Assembly: GCF_003026105.1 (NCBI RefSeq) | Contig: NZ_PYNW01000008.1 | Location: 1 to 64,000 of the forward strand | Direction: 5' to 3' | Source: Photobacterium sp. GB-56 | GTDB lineage: Bacteria > Pseudomonadota > Gammaproteobacteria > Enterobacterales > Vibrionaceae | DNA length: 64,000 nucleotides | Shown here: piece after piece, positions 17,322-25,164 of the stretch | Numbering within the stretch: position 1 is the stretch's first letter | Layout: each line of letters starts with the position of its first letter | Translations under genes and position numbers: made by a program | The notes under the pieces: generated by a model | Told to the model about the DNA's origin: nothing | What the model saw: the letters and a program-made list of their open reading frames with translations, nothing else | The model's database searches: none

Positions 17322-20225
17322 GTGGTAGTAGTGACAATGTTTCTTAATTTTTTAAGGGTAATATCGGTTTTTTTTTGTAGAAAGAATGGCTCTGATACAG
17401 CAAAGTTAGATTTAGCTATCAATGTTTTAGTGCGTTGTATGAAACAACCAATCATGTATTTAGGGCTATTATTGTTAACCATGGTTGTTTCGGTTAACGC
17501 AAGAGCTGATAGTGATCATTTATTATTACCTCAAGATCCGGCTTGGATCACTGGAAAGCTTGTTACAGGTTTTACATATCACATATTGCCAGTTGATGAG
17601 CAAAGCGATCGAATACAGTTATATCTTCGCGTTAAAGCGGGCTCTGTACAAGAAACGGATCAGCAAAAAGGTTATGCTCATTTGCTTGAGCATATGGCAT
17701 TTAATGGCACAAAACATTTTCCTAAAAACGAAATTATCAGGCTTTTTGAGCAAGCTGGATTAGAGTTTGGCCGTGATCTAAATGCTTTTACAAGTTTTGA
17801 AAATACCGTCTATCAACTAAGCATTCCTGAGGGTAATGAGCAATTATTAAAAAAAGTTTTACAATATTTAGCTGATATTAGTTATCAAATAAATTTGGAA
17901 CAAGATGAAATAGCGAAAGAGATTGGTGTTGTCCAAGGTGAAATTTATTCTCGTGCTAATTTAATTGATAATCCTTATATTGCTTATATGGAGAATTTTG
18001 GTGAGGGAACTAAATATCAATATCAGAAAATAACAGGTACAGTTAATAGTATAAAGAAAGCTACACATAAAGGTCTTAAGGCTTACTATGATAGTTGGTA
18101 TCACCCTACTAATATGGAGCTTTTAATTGTAGGAAATGTAAAAGAGAAGACCACAGTTAAATTTATAAAAGAACAGTTCTCTGATTTTAAAGGGTATCGT
18201 CAATTAGAGTTGAAACAACCACCGCATTTACCAACCTTTAAGCAAACGCCTTTTACCGTTTTTAGCTCACAGATAAAAGAAGAAACGTCATCGCTTGTAT
18301 TTAATTTGTCAGATTATCAATATAAAACGTATCAAGATGATTATCATAATAGATTAGTTAACTTTTTGAATCAATTGATTAATCATCGTTTAACGCGAAG
18401 TAATGAGTTGTTAAAAACACCTTATAAATATGCATATTCTTATCTTGGGACACCGAATGATGCCGGTAATAAGTGGGTTTACTCATTAGGTGTTGGTCAT
18501 GATAATTTTTATAAGAATAGAAGCGGAGCAATAAAATTTTTAGCAACTGAAGTGGCTAGATTACATCAATATGGTTTCACCAATGAAGAGTTTGAGCTAC
18601 AAAAAAATTTATTATCAGCACAGATAATAAAATCAAATGTTGATTATAAAAATCAGAAATCAGTTGATATTATAAACAGAGCGTTAGATTCATTAATACA
18701 TAATAAAGTGAATGTTTCTCCATCGTTAGATAACACTTTAGCGAAAAAATTTTTAGCTGAAATACGTTTAGATGAAATTAATAATTTTACGTATGAAGTA
18801 TTAGTTAACCCACAATTTAGCGCGTTTTATACAAAAGGGGCAGGGGCTCCAGATACAGATAAGATTATTGCTGATATTCAGCAGATTCTTTTGACTAAGC
18901 AGAGTCTACCTAATGGTAGTTTGGTCACAGAGAGTAAAGCATTAATCGTCAATTTACCTTCCTTAGGTAAAATTGTTAAAAGTAGTGATCATCCTAAATA
19001 TAATATGCAAGAATTACATTTAGACAATGGCGTCGCGGTTTTATTACAGCCTGATGCCAGTGCTGATGGAAAAGTGTATTTAGAATTTTCAGCGCCAGGT
19101 GGTATTACAATACTTGATCCTAAATATAGAGCTGCTGCTGTTGCGTTAACCGATATATATTTTAACAGTGGTTTGTCAGGTATGACGAATCAGCAAACGA
19201 CACAGTTGTTTCAACTCAATAATACTCAGCTAATTCCTTATATTAGCAATACTACACAAGGCTTCACGATAGAAACGGTGGCAGACAATTTAGATTTTGC
19301 GATGTCGAGTATTTATGCTGCTATGTTAAACGGAGAAATTGATGACACTGTGTTTCATCATGTTAAGCAATCTATGATTCAATGGACCAGAAATAATGAT
19401 CCTAACTTTGAGTCGGTCACGAAAGGTGACTTGTTTTCACATAATCCTTATGAAGGTAAGTTATCACTTAAACAGTTATATGATCTTGATAAAGACAAAG
19501 TCAAAACTGTATATAAGTGGTTATTTGGTCATGCGAATGGGTATAAACTCACTGTAATTGGTGATTTTGAACCGTTAAAAGCGAAAGCCTTAATAGAAAA
19601 ATATATAGGTAGCTTACCAGAAGGCAAAAAGCACCAATATACAACGAAAAAACAACCCGTTTTAAATAAGAAGGTACGTTTAAAAAGAGGTATTAATAAA
19701 TTAGATCGTGCAGATTTAGTGTTTAATTTTATTTTTGAGGCAACAGAACCGAATATTAAAGATATCTATGCGTCAGATCTTATCTCTCGAATCTTACAAA
19801 GAAAAATGCTTACCTATGTTAGAGAAGAACTCTCGCTGACCTATTCACCTAACGCTTGGTGTGGCTCTGCAACACCTGGAAGTAATTATGCACGATGTCA
19901 GATAAACGTGGTAACTGATAAAAAAGATGCAAAAAAAGGTATTGAGGCGGTGGAGTATGCATTAGCTGATCTTTATAAAACAGGAGTACCGCAATTTGAG
20001 TTGGATGAGCATAAAAAAGCTTTAGTTTTAGCGATGCTTGATAATGATAAGTTGCCGAAAGATCGGGCTTGGTTTGTTCATCGAGATTTTATCAATGGCT
20101 TTCCTATCGGTGCAGTTCTAGAGCCACAAACTGTGGTTGATGAAATTGATAAGGCTTATATTGACTCATTGATTAACCACTATTTAAAAAATGCGGGGCA
20201 GGTCACTTTAACTGTTTTACCTTAG
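17322..20225 (+). CDS. M16-family (pitrilysin/insulinase-type) zinc peptidase, exported
   Basis: Up to 967 residues. The inverted zinc motif HLLEH (in GYAHLLEHMAFNG) with a downstream acidic ligand in DEIAKEIGVVQGEI defines an active M16 N-domain. A second, inactive M16 half follows (LDNGVAVLLQPDAS, ADLVFNFIFEAT, LTYVREELSLTYSP), so the protein should form the usual two-bowl clamshell. GTG 17322 gives an odd 39-residue extension; ATG 17439 starts a clean signal peptide (LGLLLLTMVVSVNARA), so the shorter form is more likely although neither has a good ribosome-binding site. It probably degrades peptides in the periplasm. Codon use is more A/T-rich than the neighbours. Confidence 0.85.
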   Translation: MVVVTMFLNFLRVISVFFCRKNGSDTAKLDLAINVLVRCMKQPIMYLGLLLLTMVVSVNARADSDHLLLPQDPAWITGKLVTGFTYHILPVDEQSDRIQLYLRVKAGSVQETDQQKGYAHLLEHMAFNGTKHFPKNEIIRLFEQAGLEFGRDLNAFTSFENTVYQLSIPEGNEQLLKKVLQYLADISYQINLEQDEIAKEIGVVQGEIYSRANLIDNPYIAYMENFGEGTKYQYQKITGTVNSIKKATHKGLKAYYDSWYHPTNMELLIVGNVKEKTTVKFIKEQFSDFKGYRQLELKQPPHLPTFKQTPFTVFSSQIKEETSSLVFNLSDYQYKTYQDDYHNRLVNFLNQLINHRLTRSNELLKTPYKYAYSYLGTPNDAGNKWVYSLGVGHDNFYKNRSGAIKFLATEVARLHQYGFTNEEFELQKNLLSAQIIKSNVDYKNQKSVDIINRALDSLIHNKVNVSPSLDNTLAKKFLAEIRLDEINNFTYEVLVNPQFSAFYTKGAGAPDTDKIIADIQQILLTKQSLPNGSLVTESKALIVNLPSLGKIVKSSDHPKYNMQELHLDNGVAVLLQPDASADGKVYLEFSAPGGITILDPKYRAAAVALTDIYFNSGLSGMTNQQTTQLFQLNNTQLIPYISNTTQGFTIETVADNLDFAMSSIYAAMLNGEIDDTVFHHVKQSMIQWTRNNDPNFESVTKGDLFSHNPYEGKLSLKQLYDLDKDKVKTVYKWLFGHANGYKLTVIGDFEPLKAKALIEKYIGSLPEGKKHQYTTKKQPVLNKKVRLKRGINKLDRADLVFNFIFEATEPNIKDIYASDLISRILQRKMLTYVREELSLTYSPNAWCGSATPGSNYARCQINVVTDKKDAKKGIEAVEYALADLYKTGVPQFELDEHKKALVLAMLDNDKLPKDRAWFVHRDFINGFPIGAVLEPQTVVDEIDKAYIDSLINHYLKNAGQVTLTVLP

Positions 20226-20428
20226 CGTTTTTCAGTGATAAAGCTTTTTAAATTAAATAAGGATAATAAAACTAGAAAACTGTTCCATATTTCTATATTC
20301 ATGACGTTTTAGTCAGTGTAATTGCATCGATAATGGTGAAATAGGGAAGGGGAAAATCGCATTTGTTCTGTTTTTAGTTACGGTTATTTTTAGCAAACTG
20401 AGTACAGTTTCTAGAGAGGAGAACCGTT

Positions 20429-20566
20429 ATGACTATAACGAATGTGATGTCGCAATTTTACCTTCAACGTCTTAATGATACTGAAAATAACGAAGAATAT
20501 GATGCCATAATCAAAATGCTTACGTTATGTAACTGGGTGCCTCGTGTTCAAGATGAAGAAGAATAA
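20429..20566 (+). CDS. Small acidic protein, 45 residues, unknown
   Basis: ATG 20429 follows a strong ribosome-binding site (AGAGAGGAG, 8 bases spacing). The protein has QFYLQRLNDTENNEEYDAI in the middle, then LTLCNWVPRVQDEEE. It ends 15 bases before a strong hairpin, as a real small gene would. No family recognised. Confidence 0.6.
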   Translation: MTITNVMSQFYLQRLNDTENNEEYDAIIKMLTLCNWVPRVQDEEE

Positions 20567-20580
20567 GTGTGTAGCTAGAA

Positions 20581-20609
20581 ACCGCCAATAAAAGAACGTT
20601 ATTGGCGGT
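20581..20609. terminator. Bidirectional hairpin
   Basis: ACCGCCAATAA (20581-20591), loop AAGAACG, TTATTGGCGGT (20599-20609), between the small ORF and the convergent 116-residue gene. Confidence 0.85.
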
Positions 20610-20624
20610 GTAAATTCTTTCGTA

Positions 20625-20975
20625 TTAGCTACGTTTTGCAGGTGTGTACGAACGACCTGCAGCTTGATACGTTTCTTTATCGTTAATTTCAAAGGTCGTG
20701 TAGAAGAACCATGCAATGAAGCGCATCAGCTCATCATTAGCATTCATTACCCACTCGGCAAACTCTTCTTCTTCGCCTTGATCGTTTTCTTGAGTGAAAA
20801 CGTGGTAAATACGCTGTTGCCCGTCGATTTCAGCAAGACTAAAGTGACCAATCATTGCTGCTGCTGTTTCTGCAATTTCAGGCTCATCGTTGTCTTTTAA
20901 GGCATTTAGGATCGCTGAAACGCTATCGAGTGCTGCCAATTCTTTTACTAAAATCTCAAATTCTTCTTGTTGCAT
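20625..20975 (-). CDS. Conserved-looking hypothetical protein, acidic, 116 residues
   Basis: Soluble, mostly helical and acidic (VKELAALDSVSAILNALKD, then ENDQGEEEEFAEWVMNANDE). The N-terminal helical pair with AETAAAMIG resembles a HEAT-like repeat but is too short to assign. There is no signal peptide and no catalytic motif. It lies 86 bases from the YgjP gene on the same strand, possibly cotranscribed. Function unknown. Confidence 0.65.
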   Translation of the reverse strand: MQQEEFEILVKELAALDSVSAILNALKDNDEPEIAETAAAMIGHFSLAEIDGQQRIYHVFTQENDQGEEEEFAEWVMNANDELMRFIAWFFYTTFEINDKETYQAAGRSYTPAKRS

Positions 20976-21061
20976 GCTTAATATCTCTGTGACGTTTTAC
21001 GTTATTGTAATCGTAATTAAATCGACGACCTAATTTTTCCATAGAAAGAGGAGTACTGGCC

Positions 21062-21583
21062 TTAATCGTTTTTCGGTTGAGAATAAATTGGGCCTAATAG
21101 TTCGAGTTGGGTCAGGTACATACGCATATCGAACTCCAATTGGTGATAGCGAGGTTCCATATGGCAACATAATGCGTAGAACGCTTTATTGTGTTCTTTC
21201 TCTCGCAAGTGTGCCAATTCATGAACCACAATCATACGCAGGAATTCAAGTGGCGCAGACTTAAATACGGAAGCAATACGGATTTCATGCTTGGCTTTTA
21301 GCTTACTTCCATGAACACGCGAGATGAAGGTATGTAGGCCTAGTGCATGATTAATAACGTTGATCTTATTATCATAAGCGACTTTACTGATCGGTGCTGA
21401 TTTTTTTAGATAGGCATTTTTAAGTTCAACGACATAATCATACAGTGCTTTTTCTGTTTTGATGTTATGTGGCGTCGGGTAGCGCTTTAAGAGCAGTGTC
21501 TTGAGCGTATCATTATCGATAAGCTGTTGTACTTGCTCAGTAAGATGAGTTGGGTAACCCTGTAGATATTTTAGTGGCTGCAT
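21062..21583 (-). CDS. YgjP/SprT-like zinc metallopeptidase (DUF45)
   Basis: 173 residues. The motif VVHELAHLREKEHNKAFY contains HExxH and a third ligand H typical of DUF45 (YgjP, WSS1/SprT relatives, M48-like). The following CCHMEPRYHQLEFDM matches the conserved family tail. These are soluble cytoplasmic Zn peptidases; SprT relatives act on DNA-protein crosslinks, but that has not been shown for this branch. The ATG is at 21583. Confidence 0.85.
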   Translation of the reverse strand: MQPLKYLQGYPTHLTEQVQQLIDNDTLKTLLLKRYPTPHNIKTEKALYDYVVELKNAYLKKSAPISKVAYDNKINVINHALGLHTFISRVHGSKLKAKHEIRIASVFKSAPLEFLRMIVVHELAHLREKEHNKAFYALCCHMEPRYHQLEFDMRMYLTQLELLGPIYSQPKND

Positions 21584-21713
21584 AACGTGACAAAATAGAT
21601 AAAACGGTCATGCTATAAGTTGATCGCATTTGAGGCAAATAAAATATCTACTGGATGTAATTATATCTATAATATCAAAGTGATATCTTAATCTGTTTTA
21701 GAAGGCTCTCTGT

Positions 21714-22166
21714 ATGTCGTTGCGTGTCCCTCCTCCAATATTATTGTTATTATCCGTGTTAGCCATGTACTTACTTTCTCGCTTTTATCCGATTCTAACC
21801 ATTGACTTTAGTGGTAAGAGTTTTCTGGTTTCGGTGTTGTGTTTTATTGGCGCTATCCCAGGATTTACAGCGATAATTGCGTTTGCAAAGGCCAATACAA
21901 CAATTGATCCCCGCCATCCACAGAAAACATCACGGTTGGTGACGACCGGTATTTATCGCTTTACGCGTAACCCAATGTATATAGGGTTAGTCTTTTTTCT
22001 ATTAGCTGTTGCTTTTTATTTTTCTGCGCTGAGTTGCTTTGTGATCGTACCTGTTTTTATATGGGTGATGAACAATTTTCAAATAGAGCCAGAAGAAGAG
22101 GTATTACTCGCTATGTTTGGTGAAGAATATTTGCAATATTGCAGAAATGTTCGTCGTTGGTGTTAA
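21714..22166 (+). CDS. Isoprenylcysteine carboxyl methyltransferase-family membrane protein
   Basis: 150 residues with four hydrophobic segments. The SAM-binding C-terminal part is recognisable: TSRLVTTGIYRFTRNPMYIG, then EPEEEVLLAMFGEEYLQYCR, which is the RxxRHPxY...E-E signature of the ICMT/PEMT superfamily. In bacteria these modify small or lipid substrates of unknown identity, since protein prenylation is absent. Inner-membrane location is expected. Single gene. Confidence 0.85.
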   Translation: MSLRVPPPILLLLSVLAMYLLSRFYPILTIDFSGKSFLVSVLCFIGAIPGFTAIIAFAKANTTIDPRHPQKTSRLVTTGIYRFTRNPMYIGLVFFLLAVAFYFSALSCFVIVPVFIWVMNNFQIEPEEEVLLAMFGEEYLQYCRNVRRWC

Positions 22167-22313
22167 TACGTCAGACGATATTAATTGATAATAGAGAGTG
22201 TAAGGAAAATAACGGTTTACCTCGACGTCATTTTCTTTACACTTGCGAGCACGTGAGTTTATTACTTAAAAGATTAAGTAATAAAGAGACAAAAGAAAAC
22301 TGAGGGAAAACGA

Positions 22314-22847
22314 ATGAGCAAAGCGAAAATTGGTATTGTTACGGTAAGTGATCGCGCAAGTGCTGGCATTTATGAAGACATTTCAGGCCAAGCGATTATC
22401 GATACGCTAAATGATTATTTAACCTCAGAGTGGGAGCCTGTTTATAAGGTGATCCCTGATGAGCAAGATGTGATTGAAGCAACACTTATTACAATGGCAG
22501 ACGAAGAAAATTGCAGCCTTATTGTTACGACAGGCGGCACTGGCCCTGCTAAGCGTGACGTGACACCTGAAGCGACTGAAGCGGTTTGCGATCGTATGAT
22601 GCCAGGTTTTGGTGAATTGATGCGTGCTGAATCACTTAAGTTTGTACCCACTGCGATATTGTCTCGCCAAACTGCGGGTTTACGTGGCGATAGCTTAATT
22701 GTTAATTTACCAGGTAAGCCTAAATCGATTCGCGAATGCTTAGATGCTGTTTTTCCTGCAATTCCATACTGTATTGATTTAATGGATGGTCCATTCTTAG
22801 AATGTGATGATGCGGTGATAAAGCCTTTTAGACCAAAACAGAAGTAA
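22314..22847 (+). CDS. mog: Molybdopterin adenylyltransferase MogA
   Basis: 177 residues, usual MogA length is about 195. IGIVTVSDRASAGIYEDISG at the start, TTGGTGPAKRDVTPEAT in the middle and LRGDSLIVNLPGKPKSIREC near the end are the MoaB/Mog nucleotide- and molybdopterin-binding loops. It adenylylates molybdopterin before Mo insertion. No other moa/moe genes are adjacent. The start follows GAGGGAAAACG, and a terminator follows. Confidence 0.95.
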   Translation: MSKAKIGIVTVSDRASAGIYEDISGQAIIDTLNDYLTSEWEPVYKVIPDEQDVIEATLITMADEENCSLIVTTGGTGPAKRDVTPEATEAVCDRMMPGFGELMRAESLKFVPTAILSRQTAGLRGDSLIVNLPGKPKSIRECLDAVFPAIPYCIDLMDGPFLECDDAVIKPFRPKQK

Positions 22848-22862
22848 TATAGCGCTATAAAT

Positions 22863-22890
22863 AAAAAAGTAACCTTATGGTTACTTTTTT
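22863..22890 (+). terminator. Terminator after mog
   Basis: AAAAAAGTAACC, loop TTAT, GGTTACTTTTTT: a perfect 12-bp stem ending in a T run. Confidence 0.95.
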
Positions 22891-23310
22891 ATTTAGCCAG
22901 AGTAAAAAGGCAGTGTATATATATACAGTATTATGAGTTCCATATCTTTTCTTGTTATTTTTTTGTAAATGAAATTAGTACTTGCTCACGAAATTAAGCA
23001 TAATATAAATATGAATTCCAAAATTATTTATTCATATTCTCAAAACTGAAATTCAAAAAAACACGTAAAAAATAAAATCATTTAAAAACATATAGTTAGT
23101 TATTTTTGTTTTTTAAATATATACTTAAACTTATATTTGGTGCCTTTTTGAACAGTATTTGACTTTATATTAATCATTTGTTTTTCAATTGCTATTATAA
23201 TATTCTATGCGACCAAAGAGGAACATCTCTGATATTTATTACACATACTGTGTATTTATCCATTATATAAATAAACAGTATGTTTTATGGTTTTTAAAGC
23301 AGGCTAGAAT
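22891..23310. other. A/T-rich intergenic stretch, no gene seen
   Basis: More than 400 bases of very A/T-rich DNA with runs of A and T. No convincing coding frame, tRNA or strong hairpin was seen. Such DNA is a likely H-NS-binding site and contains the promoter of the next small membrane protein. Confidence 0.4.
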
Positions 23311-23589
23311 ATGGATGTTAAACAAAGCTGGGGTTTTATTTCAATTTCAATTGGCGTTGTATCGCTATTATGGGCAAGTATTTCTTTAAGTGGTATGGTC
23401 GGACAAGAGCACGTACTAATGGAAATGGGTGCATATATTCATGCGAGCAGTACTGATTTGCCTAATGCCAATTATGCAGAAAAAGTTTTAGCCGCTGAGC
23501 GTCATAAAAACTTTGTGGTGTTATTAACGGGCCTTGTAATGGCATTGATCGGCTCGATCATGGTTAAAGGTCGATTTAACAAGTTTTAA
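23311..23589 (+). CDS. Small two-helix membrane protein, unknown
   Basis: 92 residues with hydrophobic segments near 8-28 (ISIGVVSLLWASISLSG) and 68-86 (FVVLLTGLVMALIGSIMV), joined by a polar loop of about 40 residues (SSTDLPNANYAEKVLAAERH). No family recognised. It stands alone and is followed by a strong inverted repeat. Confidence 0.65.
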   Translation: MDVKQSWGFISISIGVVSLLWASISLSGMVGQEHVLMEMGAYIHASSTDLPNANYAEKVLAAERHKNFVVLLTGLVMALIGSIMVKGRFNKF

Positions 23590-23610
23590 ATTACTTTTTC
23601 TTATCAGGAT

Positions 23611-23647
23611 ACCGCAACCATGTATGTTAAAAGTACATGGTTGCGGT
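23611..23647. terminator. Long perfect hairpin between convergent genes
   Basis: ACCGCAACCATGTA (23611-23624) and TACATGGTTGCGGT (23634-23647), a 14-bp stem with a 9-base loop. It lacks a T run on either side, but its place between convergent genes suggests a bidirectional terminator or 3'-end stabiliser. Confidence 0.7.
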
Positions 23648-23660
23648 GTATAAACCGATA

Positions 23661-24149
23661 TTACTGCGCAGATTGTGGTGTTACGTCTTTGGGTACGTAA
23701 GCTTTCGTTCCCCAAAGAGGCACAGTTGATAAGCTATGCTTGTAACTGCCTGATGTTTCTTTTGTTGAGTATGATAAATACATCAATGTTTCAGAAGCAG
23801 GATCATAAATACGACGAATTTTCATTGTTTTAAAGAAAATACTTTTCGACTTTTTAAATACCACTTCACCCGATTTCGATTTGTCTATTTTTGCAATCAT
23901 ATCAGGTGTAATTTCACCTGTTTGACGACATGAAATCGATGAATCGGATGGATCTGCAAGGCTTAAATCTGCCTCAATACTTGCTATATGACAGGTAACA
24001 CCGGGCACTAATGGGTCAACTAAAGTATTTAATTTAATATCTTTGGTGGTAAATACCCCTAGTGATACATCGCCAACTTCATTATCTGAACAACCACTTG
24101 TTAATAGCGCTGATGCTACCAATCCTGCCACCATTATGGCTTTTTTCAT
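23661..24149 (-). CDS. creA: CreA family exported protein
   Basis: 162 residues, like E. coli CreA (157). It starts with a lipoprotein-like signal (LVASALLTSGCSDNE). The conserved CreA core follows: EVGDVSLGVFTTKDIKLNTL, then DPLVPGVTCHIASIEADL and SDSSISCRQTGEI. The family is periplasmic and of unknown function; in E. coli creA sits beside the CreBC two-component system, which is absent here. The Cys in TSGC suggests lipidation in this copy. Confidence 0.9.
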   Translation of the reverse strand: MKKAIMVAGLVASALLTSGCSDNEVGDVSLGVFTTKDIKLNTLVDPLVPGVTCHIASIEADLSLADPSDSSISCRQTGEITPDMIAKIDKSKSGEVVFKKSKSIFFKTMKIRRIYDPASETLMYLSYSTKETSGSYKHSLSTVPLWGTKAYVPKDVTPQSAQ

Positions 24150-24650
24150 TACTCTCTCCTTAGTCTATTCGCCGTAATCGATTTGTTTTTATTTACGGTA
24201 GATCGAATATATAGCTTTATACGTGAAAAATGTCTTATTTTCACTAAACGTTTGATATTTAAACCACATATTAAGGTTTTGCTATTTTTAGGACAAAAAA
24301 AACCGAGATACGGCTTGAGTAACTCGGATAAGTGGCGCTACAAGGCTCCAAATCAAAAATGTTTTGTTAGAGGAAATGCATGAAAATCGAACAATATTGG
24401 TCATCGTTGATAGTTGTACGAAAAAAAAATAAGAAAAGTTTAAATTTATTTTTATTTGTTTATCTGTATGTTTATTAAAGGTTTTATAGAGTTAGGATAG
24501 GGCATGTTAGATTTAAAAAATGTTATACTTATAACGTTTTTTCAAAATTGTGCTTTTCAGAATGAATAAATACACATAGGATAAATGTAACGGTATTGTT
24601 ACAGGGAAATTTGTTAGGGACTTCACAGTTACTGTCTATGGGAGGATATT
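24150..24650. other. Intergenic region with an operator-like palindrome
   Basis: Mostly A/T-rich. A short hairpin CCGAG...CTCGG lies at about 24301-24327. At 24515-24542 there is an inverted repeat, AAAAAATGTTATA-CT-TATAACGTTTTTT (one mismatch), about 110 bases before the next gene; with only a 2-base centre it looks more like an operator than a terminator. No gene could be supported. Confidence 0.4.
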
Positions 24651-24986
24651 ATGTCGAATATTCTTACTTTTCCAGTAAAAGAACAACCGAGAGAACGGAC
24701 ACCTTTAGAAACCATTGTTGAGCAGGAACTGCTTGATTTAAATGCTGATCAATACATGATTGATGTCGTTTTAGAGCGAATGGAGAAGTTTTTGGCTCTA
24801 GCATCTTTTGAGTTTGATTTAAAAATGAAGGTATCAAAGGAATGTTTAGATGAAATGCATGAGAACGTATTTCCTGCTATATCGGAAATGCAAGCGTCAG
24901 TTCGTGACAACATGAATGAAATTCTGACAGAACGTGTATTACATGAGATCCGTCTTTATAATCTTGAAATGCAAGCAGTAAGATAA
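24651..24986 (+). CDS. Hypothetical helical protein, 111 residues
   Basis: The start has a strong ribosome-binding site (GGGAGGATATT). The sequence is acidic and helical (PLETIVEQELLDLNADQYMI, then SEMQASVRDNMNEILTERVL), without signal peptide, Cys pairs or known motifs. It ends 60 bases before a good terminator, so it forms a single-gene unit. No family recognised. Confidence 0.7.
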   Translation: MSNILTFPVKEQPRERTPLETIVEQELLDLNADQYMIDVVLERMEKFLALASFEFDLKMKVSKECLDEMHENVFPAISEMQASVRDNMNEILTERVLHEIRLYNLEMQAVR

Positions 24987-25049
24987 TATATCTATTTTTT
25001 TGAGTATCGACTTTGTTACAGATAGCGTTTATAAATAATTTACCGATAT

Positions 25050-25079
25050 AAAGCCACTTTAAACAGTGGCTTTATTTTT
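25050..25079 (+). terminator. Terminator
   Basis: AAAGCCACT, loop TTAAAC, AGTGGCTTT followed by ATTTTT. Confidence 0.9.
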
Positions 25080-25164
25080 GTCATTAAAACGGCAATAGAT
25101 TGAAACCCCTTCGTCATTTATCCTTTTTATACTGACACCAAATTCGGTGATTTGCGGTGAAAGT

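Noticed and set aside
24301-24360. Possible riboswitch-like fold (CCGAG hairpin and following GGCGC/GGCTCC)
   Set aside because: No match to the c-di-GMP (GEMM), TPP, FMN, glycine or lysine core patterns I could recall.
24183-24383. 66-residue frame before the 24651 gene
   Set aside because: Begins inside the promoter region, codon use poor, and hairpin sequence runs through it; treated as non-coding.
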